In this document: piece by piece, positions 18,743 through 27,530 of the stretch
How positions within the stretch are numbered: the first letter of the stretch is position 1
Layout of the letters: every line of letters begins with the position of its first letter
NCBI RefSeq assembly: GCF_017908035.1
Contig: NZ_JAEQMU010000004.1
Coordinates: forward strand, 124,001 to 188,000
DNA from: Sphingobacterium tabacisoli
GTDB lineage: Bacteria > Bacteroidota > Bacteroidia > Sphingobacteriales > Sphingobacteriaceae
Length of the DNA stretch: 64,000 bases
Direction: 5' to 3'
Translations under genes and position numbers: made by a program
Notes under the pieces: model-generated
What the model was told of the DNA's origin: nothing
The model's input: the letters and a program-made list of their open reading frames with translations, nothing else
Database searches by the model: none

Positions 18743-21700
18743 TTAGAAAGTCAAGTTAAGTCCCAATGAAACAGTCTGTGCATAGGGATAAGTCGTACCG
18801 CGTTCCATTTTTACAGTTGAGAACCGGAAAAGATCACTTGATGTCACCATAATTCGCGCACGCTCCATTCGTAAATGTTCTAACGTTCTTTTCGGGAGAT
18901 CATAAGTCAACGTTAAAGTTTGTAATCTTAAGAAATCATTCCGCTGCACCAAACGTGTTGTCTGATAAGGAGCTGATGTGTCATCAATCCGCCTATATAA
19001 TGTAACATCTCCTGGTTGCTTCCAACGCTCGTACAAAACTCTTCTATCCGCATTAAAGCGCGGATCGGAACCTTCTACCTTTTGCGCTAACGTGGAATTA
19101 TAAATTTTTGCACCATATTCATAGGCTAAAATAAAATACAGGTTAAAGTTTTTGTAGATTAGATTAGACTGGAATGTCCCCATCCACTTTGGATTCATAT
19201 CACCTACTATGATTTTATCTTTTGCATCATATTTAAAAGTAAGATCTCCGTTAAGTTTTCTATAAATCTCATTACCAGTCATTGGGTCAATCCCAAGGGA
19301 TTCCACGACCATCAATGCACTTTGTGAACGCCCTGATTCGTAGGCACGTAATGGCTTAGGACCTGTTACATTCTCTTCCTTATTGGCTTCTTCGTTCATC
19401 GCTTCCAAAGCATTAGACAGTTTTACAATCTTGTTTTTATTGGTAGCTGCACCTAAGGTGAAATTCCAAGTGACCGGACTGTTCCCGCGTAAAACATTGA
19501 AACGAAGACGCATGTCCATCCCTTTGTTTTCCATTGCGCCTAAATTCTCGGTATAGCTAGTGAATCCAGTAGATGGAGCAACGTCGATTGGCAATAAAAG
19601 GTTTTGCGTTTGCTTAATATAAGCATCAACATTTAACACCAATAAATTGCGGAACATGGTCCAGTCGGCACCAAGATTAGTCTGTAACGTGTTTTGCCAT
19701 TTCAAGGCAGGATTTCCATAACCTAGTAGTTGCGCGCCGTAGAAGCCATTGTATTCGTAGTCGGCATTATAGCTGTATTTTGTCAACGCTTGATCCGCTG
19801 AAAAATTGACCGATCCTGTACTACCGACTGATCCCCTTATCTTTAATGTACCATCGCTCTTCCACCAGGCCTCACGATCAACATTCCAAGCAGCCCCAAC
19901 CGACCAAAAAGGAGCAAAACGAGATTCTCTTCCAAAACGGCTAGAGCCATCTGTACGGAATGATAAATCCACAAAGTATTTGTTGTCATACCCAACATTG
20001 GCATTTCCAAAAAATCCAATCATCCGTGACTTATCTAAACGACCATTAGGAGTTGAGTTTTCCTTGAATTGTTGTGCATATTGAATAAAATTCAAGTTGT
20101 CAGATAGAAACCCTGTAGCCGTATAGCCTTCTCCAATCTGAGATAAAGTAACTGTATTCGCTCCGACTCCAATGTTGGTAGATATCTTATCTAAAAAGAC
20201 TTGATTATAGGAAGCTGTTACTGTACCGTCAAAATTAATATCATCCTGATCAAAAATAGTATAGCTACCCTTATTTTCACTTTTCAATTCTTTGTCAAAA
20301 ATCGAAGAAAACGGTGAAATGTATTTTTCTTCCTTAGTCAATTTTTTACTTAATGAAGCACGTCCCGTTACCCTAAAATTAGAGCTGACACGCCAATCCA
20401 TATTAAAATTGTCTTGTACCTCTAGGTAACGATTGTAATCTAAATTAGGTAAGGATGCATCCACCAATGGATTCATTGTATTATTGAATTCGTAATGACG
20501 AATCATCTCTCCTGTTGTTCGATCATAGATCCGATCAATAGGATTCATTCGTGCATACGAACTGAAGGACCCATATGGGGAATTAAAACCTTTAACATTA
20601 TTAACCGTCACATCATTACGAATCAAGAAATTGCTTTTCGGATAATAGTTAAAGCTAACGTTAATCCCATAGCGATCCCTTCCTGATCCTTTCATCACTC
20701 CCTTATCTTTATCATAATTAAGTGTAATTCCGTAACGAAAACTACGGTCACCACCCTCTACAAAAGTACTGTAACGCTGATTGACAGAAGTCGTGAGTGG
20801 TTTTGACAACCAATAAGTATCAACACCTCGAACAACCTCTGCAAGACGGTCGCTGTATTGCATATCTAATAGAAACTGCTCCTCTCGTCCAAGACTTTTA
20901 TACAACCCTCCTAATCTTTCATACTCTAATTTTTCCCAAGAATTCATCAAGTTGTAATCTCGAAGATCTGGAACGGATACATTCGAATTGGCATTAAAGG
21001 ATACCCGAACGGCGCCTTCTTTGGGTGGAATAGTCGTTATAATAATAACCCCATTCGCACCACGGGAACCATATAGAGATGTAGCAGACGCATCACGAAG
21101 AATAGCAAAAGACTCGATACGATTCATATCCAAGTCGTAGATACGTGTAGCAGACACTTCAATACCGTCTAATAAATATAAAGGCGAGTTTGGATTACTT
21201 CGCGCATCATCGGCACTAGACCGTAAATCAAAGCCATTCTCCCCACGAATGGTAATATCGGGAACCCGATTTGGATCGGAACCAAACTCTAAATTAGGTG
21301 CTACACGAATTGATGGATCGAAAGCATTTAACGCCTGCATCAAGTTTAGTGACCCTACTTTTTTCAGATCTTCACCCGACACCACAATCTGTGATCCTGT
21401 AGCACTTTCCTTTGTACGATTGAAGTAACCCGTCGAGACAGTCACTTCTTCAATGCTACTAGAAGACTTTAACACAACAGTCATCTCCTTCTTGGCTTTG
21501 ACTATCTGTTTTTCATAGCCCACAAACGAAACAATTAGATTTACCCCTTCTTTGGGTACCTTCAGTTCGAATTCGCCATTATTACCACAGGTACATCCTA
21601 GCTTCTGTCCCTCTACTTGTACTGTGGCACCAATTAGAGGTTTTCCATTCTCATCCGTAATTTTTCCTTTAATAATAACCCCATCCTGAACTTCTACATT

Positions 21701-22135
21701 ACGTACAACAGAATGATCTTTTTCTTTAGGCAACAGTACAATGGTTTTTTCTTCTATCCTATAAGTCAATCCCTTGGTAGCTAAAATATCTTCTATAGCT
21801 TTCGACAAAGGGGCATTACTTAAATCTACAGAAATGCTACTTTCTAGGTCTAACATTCTAGAATTGTAGAGAAACCCGTATCCTGTTTGTTTGGTTACTG
21901 TGCGTAGAGCATCTTTTATTTTTACACGCTGTCCTTTTAGTGTGACTTGCTGCGAATACACAGAGGCACTGAGATGTAACAGCGGAACAAGCGTTAAAAC
22001 TCCAGTTAATTTCATAATTCTCCAGATTTTTTGTGTCCTCGATCGATAACTGTCCGATTGGTCAATCGGAGAGGACAAATTAATACGGCATAGCCACCTT
22101 GCAAAAGGTGCTTTTTTATCCGAGTAGATTTGCAT
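18743..22135 (-). CDS. SusC/RagA-family TonB-linked receptor with STN domain, locus 2
   Basis: A 1130-residue receptor with STN domain at about residues 64-137, carboxypeptidase-regulatory-like domain at about 152-230, plug at about 235-370 (including GANGVIIITT) and a barrel ending in LGLNLTF. The first 40 residues precede the hydrophobic signal (Met41 onward, LTGVLTLVPLLHLSAS), so Met41 is an alternative start. The regulatory-like domain carries Cys181 and Cys183 as a C-T-C pair where most relatives have GT-TD. Through STN it should signal to the FecR encoded 168 bp upstream. A stable hairpin (22197-22218) lies in that leader. Confidence 0.9.
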   Translation of the reverse strand: MQIYSDKKAPFARWLCRINLSSPIDQSDSYRSRTQKIWRIMKLTGVLTLVPLLHLSASVYSQQVTLKGQRVKIKDALRTVTKQTGYGFLYNSRMLDLESSISVDLSNAPLSKAIEDILATKGLTYRIEEKTIVLLPKEKDHSVVRNVEVQDGVIIKGKITDENGKPLIGATVQVEGQKLGCTCGNNGEFELKVPKEGVNLIVSFVGYEKQIVKAKKEMTVVLKSSSSIEEVTVSTGYFNRTKESATGSQIVVSGEDLKKVGSLNLMQALNAFDPSIRVAPNLEFGSDPNRVPDITIRGENGFDLRSSADDARSNPNSPLYLLDGIEVSATRIYDLDMNRIESFAILRDASATSLYGSRGANGVIIITTIPPKEGAVRVSFNANSNVSVPDLRDYNLMNSWEKLEYERLGGLYKSLGREEQFLLDMQYSDRLAEVVRGVDTYWLSKPLTTSVNQRYSTFVEGGDRSFRYGITLNYDKDKGVMKGSGRDRYGINVSFNYYPKSNFLIRNDVTVNNVKGFNSPYGSFSSYARMNPIDRIYDRTTGEMIRHYEFNNTMNPLVDASLPNLDYNRYLEVQDNFNMDWRVSSNFRVTGRASLSKKLTKEEKYISPFSSIFDKELKSENKGSYTIFDQDDINFDGTVTASYNQVFLDKISTNIGVGANTVTLSQIGEGYTATGFLSDNLNFIQYAQQFKENSTPNGRLDKSRMIGFFGNANVGYDNKYFVDLSFRTDGSSRFGRESRFAPFWSVGAAWNVDREAWWKSDGTLKIRGSVGSTGSVNFSADQALTKYSYNADYEYNGFYGAQLLGYGNPALKWQNTLQTNLGADWTMFRNLLVLNVDAYIKQTQNLLLPIDVAPSTGFTSYTENLGAMENKGMDMRLRFNVLRGNSPVTWNFTLGAATNKNKIVKLSNALEAMNEEANKEENVTGPKPLRAYESGRSQSALMVVESLGIDPMTGNEIYRKLNGDLTFKYDAKDKIIVGDMNPKWMGTFQSNLIYKNFNLYFILAYEYGAKIYNSTLAQKVEGSDPRFNADRRVLYERWKQPGDVTLYRRIDDTSAPYQTTRLVQRNDFLRLQTLTLTYDLPKRTLEHLRMERARIMVTSSDLFRFSTVKMERGTTYPYAQTVSLGLNLTF

Positions 22136-22196
22136 ACTTTTGGTTAAGAGTTAGTTAATAAACAGTATAAAATGGGTAGAGACGACCTCTAATATC

Positions 22197-22218
22197 AGTC
22201 CCGATGGCCGTCGGGACT
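22197..22218 (+). other. Terminator-like hairpin between fecR and susC of locus 2, T run on the + strand
   Basis: AGTCCCGA and TCGGGACT form a perfect 8-bp stem around TGGCCG. On the + strand it is followed by six T, then ATATTTTTT, like an intrinsic terminator, although both flanking genes are on the minus strand. On the minus strand the A run comes first, so it would act as a plain stem-loop in the susC leader. Confidence 0.5.
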
Positions 22219-22303
22219 TTTTTATATTTTTTCGTCGTGTAAATTGTTATATCACATAGGCATCTTCTTCATTTTTTAGGTTTTTAATATAAGTTGTTAG
22301 TTT

Positions 22304-23479
22304 TTATTTTTTAAAACGGGATACAAGCACTCTTCTTTCCTTAATATCAAAAGTCAGTTGCTGTGAGGCGCTCAATATCCGCAGAACCTGATCGATATTT
22401 TCTTTTTTAGGTACCATTCCCCCAAATACACAATCACTATAATCTCCCTTTTCGAAAGCAACATCAACATCATACCACCTCGAAAGCGTCTGCATAATCT
22501 CCCTAATATTGCTATTATCAAAACTAAACATCCCTTCTTTCCAAGCTAATAAACTTCCTAAATCCGGAATATTATCGACACCTAAACCTCCTTGTTTCTC
22601 ATTCCATAGGCACATCTGCCCTGGACGTAACTCGACCTGGCGCCCACCGGCAGAAACCGCCACACGTCCCTCGATAAGACTCGTTTTTACAATATGTTGA
22701 TCGGGATAAGCATTGATATTAAAATGGGTTCCCAGCACTGTAATAGTCTGCTGTCTCGCCTGCACGATGAAAGGTTGCCCTTGCTTTTTAGCAACTTCAA
22801 AATAAACTTCACCAGTGATCTCGACACTACGTGTACCTTTATCGAATTGAGTAGGAAAGGTAATAGATGATTCTGCATTAAGCCATACTTTGGTTCCATC
22901 TGCCAATACTACGGCAAACTGCCCGCCTCGAGGCGTACTCAATGTGCGTTTTCCAATATCCTTTTGCGAAGCTGGCAGATCTTCGGTATTGAAAGTCATC
23001 ATACCTCCACTGTCTTTAGTCAAAAAAAGGTCTCTAGCATCATCATCAACTAAACTGTCTAAATCTAAAACACGACCATCTTCGAGATGAAGAATCGCCC
23101 GATCATCACCTGGTAATATAGTAGAATACATAGAATCGCTCGAAACAGACTCTGAATCCCCATAATGCAGTCCCAACCAACCACCAACGCAGAGCAATAC
23201 CGCAGCGGCTGTACCGATACTCCAATAAATACGTTTTACTTTTCGTCGGGCACCACGAATACGATCATGTAATGCCACTGAAACACGAGATAGAATAACT
23301 TGTTCACTAGCAATAGGAGCATCTTCTTCCCCCTCGAACTCGGCTAAAATCAAGTTACGTAAATACGTGGAGTCATTTTCTTCTTGAAAATGATCCAACA
23401 GTTGGAGGAGTTCGCTAGACGATGCTCGTCCCGCAAGATATTTGGAAAATAATTCTTTTAGATTCGTTTCTTGTTTCAA
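22304..23479 (-). CDS. FecR-family anti-sigma factor, locus 2
   Basis: A 391-residue single-pass membrane protein: cytoplasmic helical part (1-82), membrane segment (about 84-105), FecR domain (about 175-275, TPRGGQFAV, DGTKVWLNA, GEVYFEV, LIEGRV) and C-terminal DUF4974 domain (about 312-388). It begins with TTG; no in-frame Met occurs in the N-terminal domain, so the unusual start is likely real. Its sigma partner is not adjacent: an Na+/H+ antiporter gene lies between them. Like the other FecR proteins it should bind the STN domain of the receptor encoded next. Confidence 0.88.
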   Translation of the reverse strand: MKQETNLKELFSKYLAGRASSSELLQLLDHFQEENDSTYLRNLILAEFEGEEDAPIASEQVILSRVSVALHDRIRGARRKVKRIYWSIGTAAAVLLCVGGWLGLHYGDSESVSSDSMYSTILPGDDRAILHLEDGRVLDLDSLVDDDARDLFLTKDSGGMMTFNTEDLPASQKDIGKRTLSTPRGGQFAVVLADGTKVWLNAESSITFPTQFDKGTRSVEITGEVYFEVAKKQGQPFIVQARQQTITVLGTHFNINAYPDQHIVKTSLIEGRVAVSAGGRQVELRPGQMCLWNEKQGGLGVDNIPDLGSLLAWKEGMFSFDNSNIREIMQTLSRWYDVDVAFEKGDYSDCVFGGMVPKKENIDQVLRILSASQQLTFDIKERRVLVSRFKK

Positions 23480-23559
23480 ACTGATTAGGTTCTTTATAAG
23501 CTAATACGGGGATGTATTAAAAAGTACCTACTCTAAATTTACTTTTTTTTAATAAAATA

Positions 23560-25185
23560 TTATTCAACTATATCCGATGCTATGCTAGCTGCCCCAAATC
23601 GTTTCATTTCCTGCAGAATAGTTGCTGTCCAAAAATCTAATTCTAACTCTTTTTTCCGGATTATCTCCAATGAAAAACGCCCTTTCTGATAACTATCTGC
23701 GAGTTCGCGCCGCTGATAATCGACCAGACTTAACTCAAGCTGTAGATAAGCTCCTTTTTGGGCAATCTGCTCGGCTAACATAACCGGCTCTACACGGCCG
23801 TCAATCAGCTCAGACTCTTCCGCCTCCAACTTGGAAACCATAGTTTTAATAGCACTTTCGGTAAGATGTCCCCGTATAGGGATATTGGCCAAATAAGAGA
23901 TCGATCGGTCCAGCAACAGCAGGTTCAGAATATGCTCATCTTCTATCTTTTTGTCCACGGGTTTAATCAACTTAATCAATCGGGACAGCGTAAGTCCCTG
24001 TATCAACAAAGTGAAAATAATAACCACGAAAGAAACAAAAAGCACCGTACTCCGCTGCTCGATCAACAGCCCCCGCCCATCAGTAAATGGCAATGCTAAT
24101 GCGGCTGCCAATGAAACAACCCCACGCATCCCTGACCAGGATAGAATAAGATATTCCTTCCCCGATTCTGCATATATCCCCATAGTATGGGCAGACCTGC
24201 TAAATGAAAAAGCAGGAATAGCAAAAAGCACCAATAACCGGACGGCTACGAGAATCAAAAATATCAGAAACCCATAGCATACTAAAGGGAAAATTTCAGG
24301 CGAAGGTATATCAGCGAGTATGCTTGGCAACTGCATACCTAAAATAAGGAAAATCAGACCGTTCAAAATAAATATAATGACATCCCAAATATGCCCCATC
24401 TGAATTCGGCTAGCAGCAGTAAAGATGGCAAAAGAATGCCAAGAAAGATACATCCCCAAAATGACAACAGCTAGCACGCCAGAAAAACCAAGATGCTCGG
24501 AAAGACTATAAGTCGCAAAAGGCAATAAGACAACGGCAAATGTTTCAACATTGCTATCATTACGAAGGAAAGCATATATTTTGAGAAAGAGAAACCCGAC
24601 AGCAATACCAACAAAAACACCTCCCAAACTGATGTACAGAAACTGCCATCCGGCATCCCATAATGAAAAAGCTCCTGTCATAACCGCTACAACAGCACAT
24701 TTATAAGCAATTAATGCAGAAGCATCATTCAGTAAGCTCTCCCCCTCTAATAGGACAATCAATCGCTTGGGCAGAACTATACTTTTGGTAATACTACTAG
24801 CTGCCACCGCATCGGGCGGAGATACAATAGCCCCAAGTACAAACGCCAAGCCCCAGCCAAACCCAGGTAACACATGATGGACAAAAATAGCAACGATAGT
24901 GGTGGTAAGAAATACGAGGATAACAGCGAGAATGGATATTTTCGAGAACTCCTTCTTAAAATCGGGAATAGAAGTATTCCAGGCCGCATCAAATAAAACA
25001 GGCGGTAGCACCACATAAAAAATCATCTCCGGACTGATATCTATAGTAGGTAATAAACCTGTCAGACTCAACAACAGACCTACAAGTACCAACAAGATAG
25101 GAAGTGCTAGTTTTACTCGCTCCTTGACGGAAATAATAACAATTAAAATAATAGATATCCAGATAATTTTCTCTAACTCTTGCAT
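23560..25185 (-). CDS. CPA1-family Na+/H+ antiporter
   Basis: A cation:proton antiporter of 541 residues with about twelve membrane segments and a cytoplasmic C-terminal region of about 120 residues. Family motifs are intact: SPPDAVAA in the ion-binding helix, LLEGESLLNDASALI, and SWSGMRGVVSLAAALALP. It exchanges Na+ (or K+/Li+) for H+ at the inner membrane. The ATG at 25185 is preferred over the upstream in-frame TTG at 25206, because a TACTTTTG box overlaps that TTG and GAGGAG precedes the ATG. It sits between the sigma and anti-sigma genes of locus 2, on the same strand, with its own promoter-like sequence; it may be cotranscribed with them or independently expressed. Confidence 0.88.
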   Translation of the reverse strand: MQELEKIIWISIILIVIISVKERVKLALPILLVLVGLLLSLTGLLPTIDISPEMIFYVVLPPVLFDAAWNTSIPDFKKEFSKISILAVILVFLTTTIVAIFVHHVLPGFGWGLAFVLGAIVSPPDAVAASSITKSIVLPKRLIVLLEGESLLNDASALIAYKCAVVAVMTGAFSLWDAGWQFLYISLGGVFVGIAVGFLFLKIYAFLRNDSNVETFAVVLLPFATYSLSEHLGFSGVLAVVILGMYLSWHSFAIFTAASRIQMGHIWDVIIFILNGLIFLILGMQLPSILADIPSPEIFPLVCYGFLIFLILVAVRLLVLFAIPAFSFSRSAHTMGIYAESGKEYLILSWSGMRGVVSLAAALALPFTDGRGLLIEQRSTVLFVSFVVIIFTLLIQGLTLSRLIKLIKPVDKKIEDEHILNLLLLDRSISYLANIPIRGHLTESAIKTMVSKLEAEESELIDGRVEPVMLAEQIAQKGAYLQLELSLVDYQRRELADSYQKGRFSLEIIRKKELELDFWTATILQEMKRFGAASIASDIVE

Positions 25186-25203
25186 GTCTCCTCTATTAGA
25201 CCG

Positions 25204-25211
25204 CAAAAGTA
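25204..25211 (-). promoter_or_regulatory. -7 box (TACTTTTG) of the antiporter gene
   Basis: The minus strand reads TACTTTTG, matching TAnnTTTG, 19 bp before the ATG at 25185. It implies a start near 25198 and a leader of about 13 nt. The position argues that the antiporter has its own promoter and that the upstream TTG at 25206 is not the start. Confidence 0.45.
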
Positions 25212-25233
25212 ATTAGCCAAAACTCACCGACTA

Positions 25234-25247
25234 TTGACCTAAGTCAA
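25234..25247. promoter_or_regulatory. Operator-like dyad between sigma and antiporter genes
   Basis: TTGAC-CTAA-GTCAA is a perfect 5-4-5 inverted repeat lying 22 bp after the sigma stop and about 23 bp upstream of the antiporter -7 box, close to where -33 contacts would fall. This is the right place for a transcription factor controlling the antiporter. No cognate protein can be named. Confidence 0.35.
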
Positions 25248-25269
25248 AAAGGAAATGTCTAACCCATCT

Positions 25270-25872
25270 TTATTTTAAAAGATCGAACATGGCAAACGTT
25301 ATCAAAAAAAATAGAAAAGGGAACTCTTTCTTAAGAATACTGTTCGCCTTAGTAAGATGGTTATTGATAGTGGATTTGCTAATCCCTAGCAACTGAGTTA
25401 TCTCCGCATAGCTCTTACCTTCTAATTTAAAAAGGATGTATACTTGCCTACATTGGGGGGGGAGCTTATCGATAGCCCCCATTAGTCGCTCTTCTGTCTG
25501 CTTAAAAATAATATCCTCTTCAATATGTCCATATAGTTCGGAGTAATTGCGTACAAATTCTGCACGGTACCGCTCATCAACACTTTGCTTCCGGAAATAA
25601 TCGTAGACTAGATTTTGAGCTATTTTGAACAGGTAGCCCTTAAAAGATTGATTGACATCGATCTGCTCCCGCTTCTCCCAGACCCGGAAAAAGAGATCCT
25701 GCAAGAGCTCTTCGGCAGTGTCAGCCTGTCCAAGGAGACGTATCAACCGGCCCAATATCCGGGGACTATATTCTGTGTAGAGTGTGTCAAATGCGGCATA
25801 ATTTCCTCTCTTCAAAAGCAATAACTGCTCTTGCTCCTCCATATCACTACTAAAACTATTCCTCCTGAACAT
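25270..25872 (-). CDS. ECF RNA polymerase sigma factor (FecI-like), locus 2
   Basis: A 200-residue ECF sigma factor: region 2 at about residues 25-95 (EELLQDLFFRVWEKR, GYLFKIAQNL) and region 4 at about 130-178 (LPPQCRQVYILFKLEG, ISKSTINNHL helix-turn-helix). The C-terminus FPFLFFLITFAMFDLLK is a strongly hydrophobic tail. It is the first gene of locus 2, preceded by a good Bacteroidota promoter (25930-25960). Its anti-sigma partner is presumed to be the FecR at 22304-23479, two genes downstream. Met11 is a possible alternative start. Confidence 0.87.
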   Translation of the reverse strand: MFRRNSFSSDMEEQEQLLLLKRGNYAAFDTLYTEYSPRILGRLIRLLGQADTAEELLQDLFFRVWEKREQIDVNQSFKGYLFKIAQNLVYDYFRKQSVDERYRAEFVRNYSELYGHIEEDIIFKQTEERLMGAIDKLPPQCRQVYILFKLEGKSYAEITQLLGISKSTINNHLTKANSILKKEFPFLFFLITFAMFDLLK

Positions 25873-25929
25873 GTGGCCTTTGCTATTTGTCTCATCACGT
25901 TGCCTCTACTGATACAACCGATTGGAGGT

Positions 25930-25960
25930 CAAATATAAATCATATTCAAAAACAATACAA
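25930..25960 (-). promoter_or_regulatory. Promoter of SusCD locus 2 sigma gene (TTG, 20 bp, TATATTTG)
   Basis: On the minus strand TTG (25958-25960) and TATATTTG (25930-25937) are separated by exactly 20 bp, matching the Bacteroidota housekeeping promoter (-33 TTG, -7 TAnnTTTG). A start near 25924 gives a leader of about 50 nt before the ATG at 25872. This is the best two-part promoter match in the window. Confidence 0.58.
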
Positions 25961-26005
25961 GTCTATTTTCGTCTAGGTTAAATAACCCATTACGTAACTA
26001 CCGTC

Positions 26006-27151
26006 TCACTGCAACCGATCTGGAAACTGCTCTACTTTTTCAATACTCAATTGCTGCATCAGTTGGTACAGTTGAGCTTTTAACAAATTAATAGTATGGG
26101 TACCTCCTGTTTCTCCCAATGCTCCTACACCATACATAAACGGTCTTCCCATAAAGTTGAATGCAGAACCTACAGCATGCGCTCTTCCTAAATCCACCCC
26201 CGAACGGATACCTCCATCCAACATAATCGTCATCTGCTTTTTATACCGTTCATTACTAGCTAGATACATCATCGAATGTATAGAAGACTCTGCGGCATCT
26301 AACTGCCTGCCTCCATGATTGGATACAATAACCCCATCTACACCAATATGTAATGCGTCTTCCATATCTTCTTCCGTAGCTATACCTTTCAATACCAGCG
26401 GTCCCTTCCAGATATCGCGGATAGCCTTGATCTTATCAACAGTAACTTTACCTGTAAACGTGCGATTCATAAACTGACCGAGCTGTGCCAGATCGAGTCC
26501 TTTTTCCATATAAGGCTTTAACGTAGCAAATGAAGGAATACCATGTTGTAAAGTCTTGATTCCCCAAGTCGGACAGCGTATCGCCTGTAATATCGTAGAA
26601 GGCGTTAACTTCGGTGGCATGGATAGCCCACTTTTTATCTCTCGATAACGGAGTCCGAATGAAGGCACATCGACCAGCACGACCAATACGGGACATTCAA
26701 CATTCTTCAATCGTTGCAAAATATCATCACGCAAACGATTTTCAGTAGGATGATACAACTGAAACCAAGCCTTACCATCCGAAACTTCAGCTATGCGTTC
26801 AATACTCGCTGTAGATACTGTGCTAAGGATATAAGGGATGTCCTGATCCGCGGCGGCTCGCGCAAGTATCTCCGGAGCATTGGGCCACATAAGCCCCTGT
26901 AAACCGATCGGTGATATACCAAAAGGAGCACTATATTTCTTACCGAAAAGCTCTACAGACATATCTATCGCACCGACTTCCTGCAAATAACGGGGCTTTA
27001 GTAAAATTTGATCAAAATCATTCTCATTTCGAAATAGATTCAATTCTTCGTTACAGCCACCCTCTAAATAATCAAATGCAAATTTAGGTATACGGGATTT
27101 TGCCTTTTTCTTCAGGTCCGCTATGGAGGGGTATTGTGGGTTATATAACAT
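26006..27151 (-). CDS. FMN-dependent alpha-hydroxyacid dehydrogenase (L-lactate dehydrogenase/oxidase type)
   Basis: A TIM-barrel flavoenzyme of 381 residues. The N-terminus (SIADLKKKAKSRIPKFAFDY) and the catalytic motif SNHGGRQLDA, with the active-site His and Arg, define the family, as do FDYLEGG, LVLKGI (catalytic Lys) and LDGGIRSG (phosphate binding). It oxidises a 2-hydroxyacid such as L-lactate to the 2-oxoacid; exact substrate and electron acceptor are not readable. The ATG at 27151 is chosen because the 55 upstream in-frame residues are unlike the family and overlap the copper chaperone gene. It is followed by the sigma promoter region of locus 2, and has no evident pathway neighbours. 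Confidence 0.85.
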   Translation of the reverse strand: MLYNPQYPSIADLKKKAKSRIPKFAFDYLEGGCNEELNLFRNENDFDQILLKPRYLQEVGAIDMSVELFGKKYSAPFGISPIGLQGLMWPNAPEILARAAADQDIPYILSTVSTASIERIAEVSDGKAWFQLYHPTENRLRDDILQRLKNVECPVLVVLVDVPSFGLRYREIKSGLSMPPKLTPSTILQAIRCPTWGIKTLQHGIPSFATLKPYMEKGLDLAQLGQFMNRTFTGKVTVDKIKAIRDIWKGPLVLKGIATEEDMEDALHIGVDGVIVSNHGGRQLDAAESSIHSMMYLASNERYKKQMTIMLDGGIRSGVDLGRAHAVGSAFNFMGRPFMYGVGALGETGGTHTINLLKAQLYQLMQQLSIEKVEQFPDRLQ

Positions 27152-27240
27152 ATTGGTATAGTGACAAATTGAATTATAAAAATAGATTTTTTTTCGATTT
27201 TCACCTAACACAATATTACCCAATCGATACGTATTATTAA

Positions 27241-27270
27241 CACCGCAGAAGCTGGGAAGCTCCTGCGGTG
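27241..27270 (-). terminator. Hairpin downstream of the copper chaperone gene
   Basis: CACCGCAG (27241-27248) and CTGCGGTG (27263-27270), extended by five inner pairs including one G-U in the minus-strand RNA, make a 13-bp stem with a TCCC loop, 8 bp after the chaperone stop. The following bases (GTTAATAATA) are T-rich but not a clean run, so termination may be partial. Confidence 0.55.
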
Positions 27271-27278
27271 TTCTATAC

Positions 27279-27494
27279 TTAAATTTGCTCGATATTAAAT
27301 CCGGCTTCTTTGACAATTTCTACGACCTTGTCGGCACTAACACTGTCCGAACTTACCGTAAGGACTTTATCCTTATTCGTCGTATCTACTTCCCATGATG
27401 CGATACCTTCGACTTTATCCAAGTGTGGGGTCACTTTCGTAACACATCCACCACAGTTGATATTCGTTTTAAATTGAAATTTTTGAGTTTCCAT
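27279..27494 (-). CDS. Heavy-metal-associated (HMA) domain protein, copper chaperone type
   Basis: A 71-residue single HMA domain, beta-alpha-beta-beta-alpha-beta, with the metal-binding pair in NINCGGC (Cys14 and Cys17). The usual Met before the first Cys is replaced by Asn. Proteins of this size carry Cu(I), or another soft metal ion, to P-type ATPases. It lies 36 bp downstream of the copA-type gene on the same strand, consistent with a two-gene metal resistance operon. Confidence 0.85.
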   Translation of the reverse strand: METQKFQFKTNINCGGCVTKVTPHLDKVEGIASWEVDTTNKDKVLTVSSDSVSADKVVEIVKEAGFNIEQI

Positions 27495-27530
27495 TGTATT
27501 ATTGATTTATGAGTATTTAAATAATTGTGT

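Noticed and set aside
23560-25206. Antiporter as a mobile cassette inserted into locus 2
   Set aside because: No flanking direct or inverted repeats, no integrase or transposase remnant, and no clear change in base composition. Kept only as an unusual gene order.
27152-27316. 55-codon N-terminal extension of the alpha-hydroxyacid dehydrogenase
   Set aside because: Unlike the family N-terminus, crosses the terminator hairpin and overlaps the copper chaperone gene; ATG at 27151 gives the normal length.
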